A DNA stretch of 64,000 nt from Cyanophora paradoxa. Lineage: Eukaryota > Glaucocystophyceae > Cyanophorales > Cyanophoraceae. The notes beneath the pieces were generated by a model. That model was not told the origin of the DNA. It was given only the letters and a program-made list of their open reading frames with translations, and ran no database searches. Location: assembly GCA_004431415.1 (NCBI GenBank), contig QPMI01000246.1, forward strand, positions 1 to 64,000, in the 5' to 3' direction. This document shows positions 12,101 through 23,000 of the stretch, one piece after another; positions within the stretch are counted from its first letter, which is position 1, and each line of letters opens with the position of its first letter. Both the position numbers and the translations under genes were made by a program.

Positions 12101-13544
12101 AGGGCCCCGGCAGGTTTCGATCCGGGAGTTCGTGGCGATGTTCGAAGACCTGGGGCTCCTGAGGGACCGCGCCCTCTCCCAGAAGGACGTCCAGGACGTG
12201 CGCTCGAGCCCCGGCGGGGCCTTACATATAATCTTTGGCCTGGCTGCTGGCTCCGACTCTGGGGGGCGCAGGCCTTCGCCACGGCGCAGGCAGACCCCGT
12301 CATCGACGACGGTGCTTAAGCTTCCCCCCGCCCTCCATCCCCGGGCCCTCGAGCCGGGGCCGAGCCCGTACCCCTCCCCCTCTCCCGCAGACGTGACGCA
12401 GGCGGACGACCACGGCGCCGACTGCATGGAGGAGCTCAACGCGGTCCGCCGGCGCCGTACCCCCCGCGCAAGGAATCGCGTGCCCCAAACGAGCGCGTAC
12501 CCGTTCCGCAGGTCGAGTTCGAGGAGGCGATCATCCGATGCGCCGTCGCTCGCCACTGCGCCGAAAAGGATCTCCAGAGCGAGCCGATGACGTCACGGGC
12601 CGGCGCCCCCTTCACAAGTCGCTCCTTTGCCGCCAAGGTTCGTATATATATATATATGTGCTTTTCTCCTTCTGTTCCTTTCTTTCTAACTTCGTCGCGC
12701 GCAGAGCTTCAGATCGATCCGTTCGCTCAGCTCGAGGCTGCGGGTGCCGGATCCGGAGGACGAGGGGTACCGGTACCAAGAGCCTGACGGGGCCTCCCCG
12801 GGCCCCGTACGCGTACCCCCCGCGGGACCGGGGCCCCCGGGGTCGGACGGGGAGGACGGAGGGGAAGGGGGGGAGGAAGGGGACGGGGGTACGGGGATGC
12901 CGCCCGAGGAGGTCGCCCTTGCCGTCGCCCGCTTCTTCGAGGTGCGCACTTCACATTACAATATTTAATGATACATAGCGACAACTTTCGAGCTTTAAAT
13001 TTTGGGGGTTGAAACGCTGTAGCTGATTATGTAATTATAGCCCTCGCACGTGCACGTGCAGTTTCAAAACTAAATGCGAATTCGAATTCGAATTTAGGGA
13101 GGCTTATCTAGATCTATTAAGATCTAGATCTTGATCATGAGCTTCTACTAGCCTTCTAGACCGTGAAATTGGCGCTCTACATCTAATTATAATTTACCCA
13201 ATTACCAAAAGGCTCTGCAAATGCAAATTATTGCAAATTGGAATCTAGGGAGGCTCCGCTTGAGCTTCTAGACCTCGAAATCGGCGCTCTATTTAATATT
13301 TACCTAATTACCAAAAGACTCTGGATCTAATCGCCCTCCTCACGTGCATGCGCTTGTGCAGGCGGTCGGGCGCTCGGGGACCTCGTCGCGATCGGGCGCG
13401 GGCGGGCGGTCCCGCGGCCGCCCCGCCACCTCGGGTGCCGCCGGGGTCGGCGTCGGGGCCGGTGGGGGGCCGGGCCCCCGGCCCCTCCTCGCGGCTCTTG
13501 CCGGCGCTTCGAAATCCCTCTCCCCTTCGCTCGGCCGGCGGTAG
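9129..13544 (+). CDS. Family A protein, copy A1 (EF-hand-like repeats, many exons)
   Basis: The start at 9129 (MSLDAEMRTPG) was chosen because it aligns with A2 (MSYSINVDPGS) and both first exons end AGGCTCC before GTGCGCG. Exons in order encode LYESLEGLKTMRSRLG, NQFTDAAAHLRSAETSLSRR, SLLVSLAHNGGDIRASASF, VDYGPPQRRERAREE, TIIDDFPEVWRQSRM, YYIPLRTIFRYYARLDGAK, DNDEMYTVSKHEFDAFVTDC, VNLIFINANKEGA, DANTRLTMVLPEFLN, AVVRLAEARY, IRLLFEKYCGLDSLAARAYG, VSIREFVAMFEDLGLLRDR, EFEEAIIRCAVARHC, MPPEEVALAVARFFE and a last exon ending KSLSPSLGRR-stop. Two successive modules of 'IF.YY...EF..F..D(C/L).(I/L)...D..F...F..A+.R.A' resemble the p25-alpha/EF-hand-like repeats of protist cytoskeletal proteins. The donor after HHIFRNRP is GTGCG in both A copies. 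Cytosolic; function unknown. Confidence 0.75.
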
Positions 13545-14700
13545 TCCCGGCGGTTGCACACACGTGCCCTGCAGTTGCAGCTGCTGCGCGTGCTTTTCAT
13601 CTCGGCTGCACATGCTCTAATATGAAATGCACTTCCAGCTCTAGCGCAGAGTGGACGCAGGGAGGGGGGAGATGAAGCAAAGTAAAGCCTAGGTGTGGTG
13701 AGGCGTGGGTGGTGGTGAGGGAGGGGAGGGAGGGGGGAGGGGAGGCGGGGGGGGGGGGGAAGGGAGAGGTAGGGGGGCCGGGGGGGGGGGGCGGGGGGGG
13801 GGGGGGGGGGGCGGTTGGGCTTGCCTGCTAGCCATGGCCGAGGGAAAATTTAATTTGAGATAGCGCAGGATCCGGAGCCTAGGGTATTTTTGGAAAGTCA
13901 TCTTAGAGCTCGAGAGCCACGTGCCCGACGCCCGCACTGCGTTTCCAATCTGCGTAATATTTAATCAAGGCAGCTCTAAGGCAGCCTAGGCCTGGCAGTA
14001 TAATCATATGTTTTTTTGTGGTGAATAACCAGTGGCAGTACTAGTATAATCATATGACCGTATGCGTGCTTCAAAAAGTATTTAACTTTGTACATGCAAG
14101 GTCGATCATGCTTCCGCTTTGTCCACCGCTTCCACTTCTTTGTCGCGTATGCAAGCGGAAGTGGTATGCAATAATATTAATGATCCCATTGCATCTGCCC
14201 TCGTGGTTGCTGTAGGTTTCGAGTTTTCTCCTGAATTCACTGAGTCATGAAGCTCAGCGGCTTAGATTCGAGCTTGGTTTTCGAAGACAGGTTTTCGACA
14301 ATTCGACGCCTAGAATCGTCGTTAATATTGAAGGCGTCCCACGGTAGTACCAGCGGCTGGGTTCTAATTTTTTGGCGCCGGATACCCCCCCCCCCCCTCC
14401 CCCCCATGCGGCGCAGGTCCGGCTCACTGGCCACACATTTTTCTTTGTACGAGTGACTCGTCAGTGAACCGAAATTCCCACTAAGTGAGTGGAGTGAGAC
14501 CCTCGAGTCGGGCCTCGACCCGGCCCTCCCGGAGTCCGCCGCCGGGGCCTCCGGTCCACTGGTCTCACTGGTGACTGGAGTGTGACTGGACCCAGCCCTA
14601 CCCGGGAAGTATACGGGGGAACGGCGGGGTTCGCCGGGGCCCGGGAGACGGTGGGAGTCCGCCTCACAGTCCGGGACTTCCGAAGTTCCGAAAAAGTTCG
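13545..14700. other. Intergenic spacer with long G-rich tract
   Basis: Bases about 13705-13813 are almost all G on the plus strand, with GGGGAGGG units then near-pure G runs. That is strong quadruplex potential downstream of A1. The rest is AT-rich with palindromes. A GGATACCCCCCCCCCC run sits at about 14380. No gene is supported. Confidence 0.6.
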
Positions 14701-14712
14701 CCCTACCGTAGT

Positions 14713-15500
14713 CTCTAAAAAAATTGTAAAAAATTAAAAACATCGTAGTCTCGGGACTCTCGAGCTCGGGAGTCGGGAACTTCGAAATTCGGAAATAATT
14801 GTAGAACGTGTTCGCGGAACTTTGAAGTTCAACTGGGGGCCCGGGGGGCCGGCGGGGGCCGGGGGCCCGGCGGGCCGCGGCCCGCGGGGGGCCGGGGGCC
14901 GGGGCCCGGGCCCCGGGGGCCGGGGTCCGGGGCCCGGCCGCCCGGGCCGTCGATCCGACCGTCGGACGGTCGATCGCGATTCGGATCATCCGACTCTGAT
15001 GATCGGATCATGAATCATGATCCGAGTCATCGCGATCGGACTCCCGAGTCTAAAAAATTGTAAAAAATTAAAAACAATCGTAGTCTCGGGGACTCTCGGG
15101 AACTTCGAAATTCGGAAATAATTATATAATTGTATTAATATTTGTTTTGAGAGACTACGGACACAGCTCGTTTTTTTTCTAAATCGACTCGACATGCCCG
15201 TTCTATGGGCAAGGGTAGCCGGCGATCGCGATAACTTTTCACCCGTCGCAGCACGGCTAGTCTCCTCGCAGCATGTTGTAGCCGGCAAGCTAGCGGGTAG
15301 AATGGTGCTAGCCCGGTCCCAGCCAACCCAATACCCGAAGAGCGATTTCACTTTACCCGGATTTCAGCCGTGTTGGGTCGACCGGTAAAAAAAACGAGCT
15401 GTGGGAAGGGCGAATTCGAAGTTTCGAACCCCCCGTATACGTAGCCTGGGCCGTATACGTATACGTAGGTGTAGAACGTGTTCGCGGAACTTTGACTCAG
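14713..15500 (+). repeat. Direct repeat, second copy interrupted by a MITE
   Basis: A segment at 14713-14830 (AAATTGTAAAAAATTAAAAA, then GTAGTCTCGGG, GGGAACTTCGAAATTCGG and GTAGAACGTGTTCGCGGAAC) recurs split. Its first part is at 15048-15125 and its last part, GTAGAACGTGTTCGCGGAAC, at 15471-15490. The MITE at 15162-15403 lies in the gap. A 94-base block of only G and C at 14833-14926 follows the first copy. Confidence 0.8.
15162..15403. mobile_element. CACTA-like MITE, intact copy
   Basis: 242 bases bounded by perfect 17-base terminal inverted repeats, CACAGCTCGTTTTTTTT. It is flanked by the direct triplet GGA (15159-15161 and 15404-15406). Termini starting CACAG and a 3-bp target duplication fit the EnSpm/CACTA superfamily. 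There is no ORF, so it would be mobilised in trans. Internal blocks GCCGGCGATCGCGATAAC and GTAGCCGGCAAGCTA are shared with copies near 50.1-50.9 kb. Confidence 0.85.
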
Positions 15501-16462
15501 TGAAGTTCAACACACACACATATACTCAGTATATAATAATGACACGCATGCACATATATAATGATGTTCATAATGATCATGCCATGATGATGATGTCAAC
15601 ACTTGGTGTTTATTTGGCCGGTGTCTAGAGACTGTGGCCGGTAATTCACCAAAAAACAATTAAATTGGTGTTTATTTGATCACATACGTATACAGTATAT
15701 ATAATGCTGTTCATAATTTTCATAGCAAAATCATGAAATTGCAAGCATTAATTATAATTATATAAATTGCGCATGCAGGCTTATTTGCAGCGCTAGGCTC
15801 GCGGCCGCTCGCCGCTAGATCATCGATATCGGATAGCGGCCGGCGGCGCCGCGCTCGCGCGCTGGTGCCAATTTTAATTTAATTTCACTGCCAAATCGCT
15901 GGCAAGCAGCTAGTGGCAACTTTAATATTAATGCACTAATTGCAGCCTAATGAATTTTTTTTTTTAAGATCTACGGCGGGCGTACCCACTCGTAGTACAC
16001 AACGAGGATACAAGTCACGGTATCAGGAATCACGGGGATTCGAAGTACAACGAAGCGGAAACAGTAGGAACCGAACCCGGAAATCCGGGAGGTCGTAGCA
16101 CGACCTTGTACCACTGATGAATTTGCAGGAAGGCGATTTGTAGCCGTAAATTGCCCGTAATTGCAGGAAATTGCTTGCAATTGGCCGCAAGTTGGGCGGA
16201 TGTAAACGCTCATGAAAGTTGGCGGTATCCCCCGTACTATCCCCCACCGAAGCGGCGTGCGCAGGAGGCGCCGGCGTCGGAGCATGCACGTGGCGGCTCT
16301 AGATCTAGGCTTGTGCTTACCAGCAGCAGCTTGCCAGCAGCTAACTTAGCTAGCAGCTTCCGCGCTGGATGCGCTAGCGCTTTCGAAGTTAAGGGCTCTT
16401 GCTAGCGCTGCATACGCGGCGAGTGTGCAGCCTGGCAGGCCGTCAATCGCATCGCCAGACAG
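15500..16462. other. Intergenic, AT-rich, no gene seen
   Basis: Contains TATACGTATACG-type palindromes, CATATATAATG and TAATTATAATTA runs, and several short repeats of TTGCAGGAAATTGC and related units around 16120-16200. The region before B1 must hold its promoter. Confidence 0.5.
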
Positions 16463-18686
16463 ATGAGCTCCAGCGCGAGAGTCCTCTCGCCCGAAACCAG
16501 CCTCGGCATAGGATCAAGCTCCGGAAGCCCGCGCGAGCGGATCTCGCTGCAGCTGGTTCAGTGGGCGGCAAACTCTTCTCCAGCTGGCAATTGCAACGTG
16601 CACGTGAATATTATGGGCACCCTGCGGCTTGGCGACCTTCTCCAGGGGCGCTCTCTCCGCAGCCACGTGCACATGCATGCGCATTCGAGCCGCCATGGGC
16701 GACAGCGCACGTCTAGATCTAGATCCCCGCCGCCGCCAGCTGCCGATGACCTCGGCAAGCGCACCAAGGCCCCTCCATCGGCCGCGGCTGTCCTGGACTG
16801 CGATGCATGCGCAGGTGCGATTCTCCTCTACATCTAGATCTGCAGCTGCAGCTGCAATACAAGCACATGTACAATATACAATATAATATAAATGATATAT
16901 AGCACATGTACATGTACAATACAATATAAATGATAATGAAATACATCACCGTCCGCGGGCTCACTCGCACGCGCACACGCGCATGCGCAGCTGCAGGTTC
17001 TGTCGAGTTCGCGCCCGCGCGGGTCGCGGGGCCGGTGTCTCTGCAGCCGCAAACGCTCGCGGCGGCTTCGGAAGCCCTCGAGCTCTCAATCGAGCTGCCG
17101 CCGGCCGCGGCCGCCGGCGCCTTTGGTTCGACCGGCTTCCGCATGCGCCGAAGACGGTCCAGCGCAGGCTCCGACGACAGCGCCAGCGCCAACACCGCCT
17201 CGGGCCCCCCGTCCCTCTCGACGCCCTCGCACTCCAGCTGTGAGGATCTCGAAGCACAAGGGGCGTGCGTCACGGTCGGCGACGTCGTCGCGTCGCTTCT
17301 CAAATCGAAGGCGGTGCTGCGCATCGCGGACGAGGTGCGCGCCCTTCTATATACCCTTGAAACCCTAATTATAGCTCAACTTTCACCATAATCATTCCCT
17401 GCCGTGATTCTTGTCGGCAGATCTGGGAAGCGATGCACGCGAACGGCCAGCCGAAGACGCCGTCCGCTTGGAATTCCTCGCTGCGCCTGCAGCCCCCCGG
17501 ACCCGGATCCACAATATCAATTGCCTCTACCGGCCCGGAGGACGACCTGCTCGATTACGACCGCTACATGAGGATGCACTTTGCCATCCAGGTCCGCGTC
17601 GACGTCCTTGAATCTTTAGTCAAATCTATGTATAGAAAAGCTCATCATCGAATTCGAATCAAAGCCGACTCGGCGTTCATATATGCATGGAAGCCCTATT
17701 CGAATTTCTGACAACAAATATAACAAAAATAGTGCCACGGTGCTTTAGAACTTCAGTCTTTCGGTTTTCAGAATTCAAATCGAAGCTGATCATGGAAGAC
17801 TGATTCGAATTCCCTGATCATGACAAACCCTATGTATTCCGCAGCGGGCGCTGATGCCGTCGCTGTACGGGCCCGACGCCGCGATTCGCGCCAAGCGGGA
17901 CTGGGAGTGCGACCGGCAGGGCGAGAGGGGCGTCGCCCGCTCCCGCTTTCGAGACAGCATCCTCCACATCGCAGCGACGAGGGGCCTCTCGTGCGTCTCT
18001 CCACCGGGGCAGTGCAGCCCGAAGGACGTTCCGTTAGTCATTCAGAGGTGCAGCCGCTGAGCTATCCATTCACATCGAAGAACTAGTCCTGCCTCGCGCT
18101 CGGTTGGAGTTAACTTGAATTTTCCGCTCGCAGGTCGGTCGCATTCTTCTACGCGTTCTGCAACGCCATCACGACCATCGACGCCCGAACCGGCGCGAAG
18201 CGGCTGTGCACGTCCTCCGGTGCGCCGGGCGCCCACCACTCGACTAGATCTGTACACCTGTTAAATACTGTTAAATATGCATGATCAGAATTCCCTGATT
18301 AGTATTTCCGTTGTTTCTCCTCATTTCCGTTGTTTTCAGAGGTCCCCCCGGATTTCTGGCAGCTCTTCTCGGACTCTGCCCAGGTCGCCCGCCTCCCGGA
18401 CCCGCCCGCCGAGGCCCTGGAGGACGGGCCCGATCGCGAGGGCCGGCCCGCCCCACGGCCAACGACGCCCCTCGAGCTCCCCTCCCGCCTCGAGCCGGGC
18501 CGGGATCGCGATCGCGACCGCGAGGCGGGGGAGCCGCGGCTGCCGCGGGCGACGGCGGCGGCCCTGCGGCGGACGGGGGCCGACCTCGCGTGGCTCGCCG
18601 TCCAGAACCGCCTCGCCCGCCGCCTCCGCAGCTTCGGCGCCGTCGGCTCCAGCCCTTCCTTCGAATTCGCTACTTTCTATTGCTGA
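16463..18686 (+). CDS. Family B protein, copy B1
   Basis: The proposed start at 16463 (MSSSARVLSPETS) is tentative; a short block, NIMGTLRLGDLLQG, resembles NMGAWRFGHLRMRRLLEG in B2. Firm exons follow. Around 17000-17330: RRRRSSAGSDDSASANT, SLSTPSHSSCEDLE, VASLLKSKAVLRIADE. Around 17420-17592: IWEAMHANG, then DDLLDYDRYMRMHFAIQ. Around 17846-18050: RAKRDWECDRQGERGVARSR, FRDSILHIAATRG. Around 18135: VAFFYAFCNAITTIDARTG. From 18340: VPPDFWQLFSDSAQVARLPD, an Arg/Asp-rich linker, DLAWLAVQNRLARRLRSFG and stop TGA at 18684. Exon ends match B2. Family features as for B3; this copy has the extra introns. An unusual Arg/Asp palindrome, RDRDRDRE, arises from repeated CGATCG-type DNA. Confidence 0.7.
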
Positions 18687-20068
18687 ACTACAACAGCTTG
18701 TTTATGTATTTGAGTTAGCTTTTCTGTCCTTTCTATTTCGGCGCGGCCCTATTGTCGTTTATTATTTGAGTTAGCTTGTACAGTCTCGAGCTTGCCGTCG
18801 ATCCGATCCTCGTTTTCGGGTTTATTCAATGATTCAGCACAGCATTAATATTGTTCGCAGAATTGAAGCAGAAGTAGATATTCATGATGATCATGACATG
18901 TGCAGTTCTTATCGCGAGGTATCTATGTAGTTTTTATGCTCTGCAGATGAAAGAACTAGTGTACAAATCTAGAACAGTTTAAGACGCTCAAACTTAAGCT
19001 TGGAAATCATCCATCAGTCCAGTTGAAGGCAAGTTATCGACGTTATATTATGGATCATGATCGGATCAGTGTCAGTGTCAGTGCAGTGTACATATGCACC
19101 TTGCATTGCAGTGGTTTCGTAGTTTAACGAAGCTTAAGCATTAGCCCTAGCTATATATAGTAGAGCGTAGCGTACTGGAAGAAATTTCTTTCCGCATGCG
19201 CGCGCATGCCGCAGTGTGCCATGATGCGTACATGTACAGGTCGCGATCGAATTCGAAGCCTGAATTCGAACTCGAAGCAAATCGATCTGAACGGTACCGG
19301 TATATACTATGATACGCACGATAGCAAGCACATGATCGATATCGTCGAGCACGCGGATCCGGTCCGAAATTCGAAACGAAGAATTCGAATTCGAATTCGA
19401 ATTTAATCAGCAAGGCGCAGGCGGCAGGCCCTGCCACTGCTGGGCCACTGGGCCAGGCCAGGCCAGGCCGCTGGCCCGGGCCGGCCGGCGCCGCGGGCGC
19501 CGGCGGGCCCGACGTCGACCCGGGACCGGCAGGCTGGTATGCCATGATGTGCACTAGCTGCGGCAGGTGCGGTGCCCGCGGCCGGCCCGGCGCGGCGCGC
19601 GGGCCCGCGGCCGGCCCGCCCGCGGCCCCGGGCCCCGGCCCCCGGGCCGCGCCCGGCCCCGCGGGCTTGTGGGGAGTCGGGGTCGACGGGCCGGCGCCGG
19701 CGCCGTTCCGGATCCGGAAACGGGACCGGATCGGAATCCTACTTCAACTCGGCGAGGCCAATCGGTGAGCGTACCCCCCTTTCTTTGCAAGTGCTGCTCA
19801 AGCTTGAAGTGCAGCACCTCCGAGCTCGCTCGGCGCGCGGCGAGTCGGCGCCGACCACCGTGTTCCGAATTCTACGGCTTCTTCGGCCGGGCAGCTCTAG
19901 CAGCTTCATCACAATCAGCGCACTCCGCACGTTGTATAAGCTCGGCGTGGTTGCATCCCACGAACCGGAGTCCTCGCTTGTCTTCAGCTTGTATGTGTCT
20001 CTAAGTGCATGTCAGTCTAGCTATAGGTCTGCAGCGGTTCTCTAAGTTCCGGCCCGGTTGGCCATAGG
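18687..20068. other. Intergenic spacer with GC-only islands
   Basis: AT-rich in 18690-19400, with GAATTCGAATTCGAATTCGAA at its end. It is then almost pure G and C in 19440-19690 (repeats of GGCCGGCC, GGGCCCGG and GCCCGCGG). No gene is supported. Confidence 0.55.
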
Positions 20069-23000
20069 GTGGAATGCCCAGAAGAAGGGCTCCCTGGATC
20101 CCCGCCGATGCATCCACGCATCGTGCCGCTGCAACTGTCGCTGCATGCACCGAGCGAGGAGGTGCGCGTTGCCCATGGCCACGCCGTGGCGCAAGCGATG
20201 CCTTCCCAGCCGTGCGTTACACGCTTGCTGATCATGACTCCCCCCCGTCCGCGCGTGCAGCGGCAGGCGGCCGCTCTCGTTCCTCTAGATCTGGATGACG
20301 CATGCGCAATCACAACGCCATCCGCCGCTGCGCATGCGGGACACGGACGCGGACACGGGCACTTGCGCGCGCGGCGGCGGAGCGAGTCGCGCGCCGGCCC
20401 CGGGCCGCCGCCGGGCCCCGCCGGCCCCGCCGGCGCCGTCGCCGGCGCCACTTCGACCGCCGACGCTCTGGGGCTCGCGCCCCCAGAGGAGTCCCGAGCG
20501 TTCTGGCGGCTCGTGCGGCGCGCGTTCGAGTCGAAGTCCAGTGCACGCGCCTCGCCGTCGCGGGACGCCGGCGCGGGCGCCGGCGGTTTCTGGGCCAACG
20601 CGCGGGCCCTGGCGCTGGTCACGGCGGGCCCCGCCGCGACCGCCGCCCTCCAGTTCGGCCTCCCCTACCACTCCGTACCCCACCGGGTCGCCCGGGCGTT
20701 CGTCTTCGCGTTCGTCGGGTCGATCGGCGCATCCTCCAATGCTTCCGTCTGGTTCTCCCTGCTCCTCCACGCCCCCCTCCGGCGCGTCGTACCCTCCTAC
20801 ATGGCCCTGTTTCTCGTCCTGGGGCCGTCCCTCTTTGCGGCCTCAAACGCCGTCGTGGACCGTGCGCGCCCGCGCGCACGCGCCGCCCGCACGCGCAATT
20901 AAAACGAGCCGAGCGGATCCGGAGCCGAACGAACGAACGAGCGCTGACTTCCGTCTTGACGCAGTGACGCACGTGCCGTTCGGCTACGTAGCCAGCCTTG
21001 TCTTCATCGTGCTGGCGAATCAGATCTGCGCCCGCCTGCACGCCCGCGTCATCGCCAGGCGCCGCGCCACCGCCGCCTCCGCCTCGGTCTTTGCCGTCGA
21101 CGTCGTCACTGCAGAGGCGGCCGCGGGCGGCGCCGCCGGCAGCGCTAGCGCGGCGGCGGCGGCGGCGGCGTCGGCGGCCCCCGTCCCCGCCCGCGCCCTC
21201 TCCACTTTCGGCAAGTTTCAGGTCCGTATCAGATCGGATCAGATCTGATCCGATCCGACCTCACCTGATCTGATCTGATCCGATCTCACCTGATCTGATC
21301 CGGGCAGACGCTGAACATGTGCATTGTTTTCGTCCTGTTCGGGTACCTCTTCCTCTTCTCCGTCGTACGCTCTTCCGTCGCCCAGGCTCGCCCTACCCCC
21401 CCCCCCCCCCCGTTCCCGCCCCACCCCCTCCCACTCCCCCCCCCTCCTCCCCCAATCCTCCCCGTCTTCCCGCCGCACCTTCCGTTCACGTATGGCTGTA
21501 AAGTCTTTTCACCCCCATCCTCCCTCCTCCTGCTCCCCCCCTCCCCCCCCCCCCCCCCCCAACCTCCTCCACCCCCCTCCTTCAACTGGATTCGGCTCCG
21601 GCCCTGTTCCCCTCCCTCGCGGGCCCCGCCTTATTCCCCTCCCGCTTCCCCCTTGCACCGAATTCCCCCCCCTCCCGCCCCCCTCCCCCTCCCCCCCACC
21701 CGGCCCACCAACCTCACCGTCTTCCTGCACCGCCTTCCGTTCACGTGTGGCTGTAAAGTCCTCTAACCTCCGGCCTCCCCCCTCCCCCTTCCCTCCCCCT
21801 TCCCCCCCTCCCCCACTGGATCCGGCTCCGGCCTTGTTCCCGCCGCACCCCCGCCCCGAACGGCCCGCCTTTGCTCCCCCATCACTTCCTCCCCCCGCCC
21901 CGCCCCGTCGCATCGTCGCGAACCCCCCCCCCCTTCGCTCCCCTCCCTAAGCCTTCCCGCAACCCCCACCCCGCATCCAGCCCCCCCGCGGCCGCCGCCA
22001 CCCCGTCCCCCCTTCCCTGCCCCTCCAGCCAGCTAGGCCCAAGCTTCCTTCCTACAGAGGGAGCCCTAGAGGATCGCCCCCGAGGATCGCCCCCTAGGCT
22101 TTCTATACGCGACCAATTAGGCAGCCCGAGAGAGTCGCTTATATATTCGCGCGGCAGGTCCTTATCAACGCGACCAACTCGTCCGTCTGCTTCCTCCTCG
22201 TCCTCCTCCAGGTGTGGGCGGAGGGATATACAGATAGACAGATAAATGAAGACCTTATAAAATTACTACGTTATCTTGTCACCTATCATTATCGCCTTCT
22301 TATCAACTCGCTGGCTCGGTCTGCCTCCTCATCATATGCGTTCCGCCGCCGCAGCTGCGGGCCTTCGGACGGCCCCTCGCCGCCGCCCTGCCCCACGGGG
22401 ATGCCGCAGTCCTGTACGCCCTCACCATGCTGTGCGCGCATACCCCCCGACCCTCCTCCTCCTCCCCGTCTCCCCTTTTCGAACCGCGTACCCCCCTCCC
22501 CGCAGCCTCTGCGTGCGGGTCTTCCGGCAGCTCGCCTTCTTCCAGGTACCCCCTTCCTCGCCCTCCCCCCTCCCAATGCCTTGGAGTAATTTTCGCTCGT
22601 CCACAGGTCCAGTCCGTGGCTGTGTACGTCGCGTCTCTGGCCTCGGACCTGGCGACGCTCCTGCTCCCGTCCTCGCTCCTCCTGCGCCGTGTGGCCCGGC
22701 CCTTCGCCCGCCGCGCCGCCGCCTTCCTCTCCCGCCGCTCGCGGGCGGCGACCGCGGCCGTCGCTCCGGAGGAGGCGGAGGCGGGGGCGGGGGCGGAGGA
22801 TGGGGAGGGGAAGGGCGGGGCGGGGGCGCGGCCCGCGCCCGAGCCGCCCACTTCTTCTCATCGGTCTCCTTCTTCACCCCCCTCCTCCGCCCCCGCCCCC
22901 GCCGCGTCGGCCGCAGCGCCCTCCTCCTCGGACCACGAAGCAGGCCCAGCGACCCCCGGCTCGAGCGCGCGGCGGGGAAAGGACGCGCCAGCCGCCGGCC

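Noticed and set aside
16840-16940. Possible tRNA or small RNA in the ACATGTACAAT palindromes
   Set aside because: No cloverleaf with T-arm and anticodon features could be drawn. It looks like palindromic spacer DNA.
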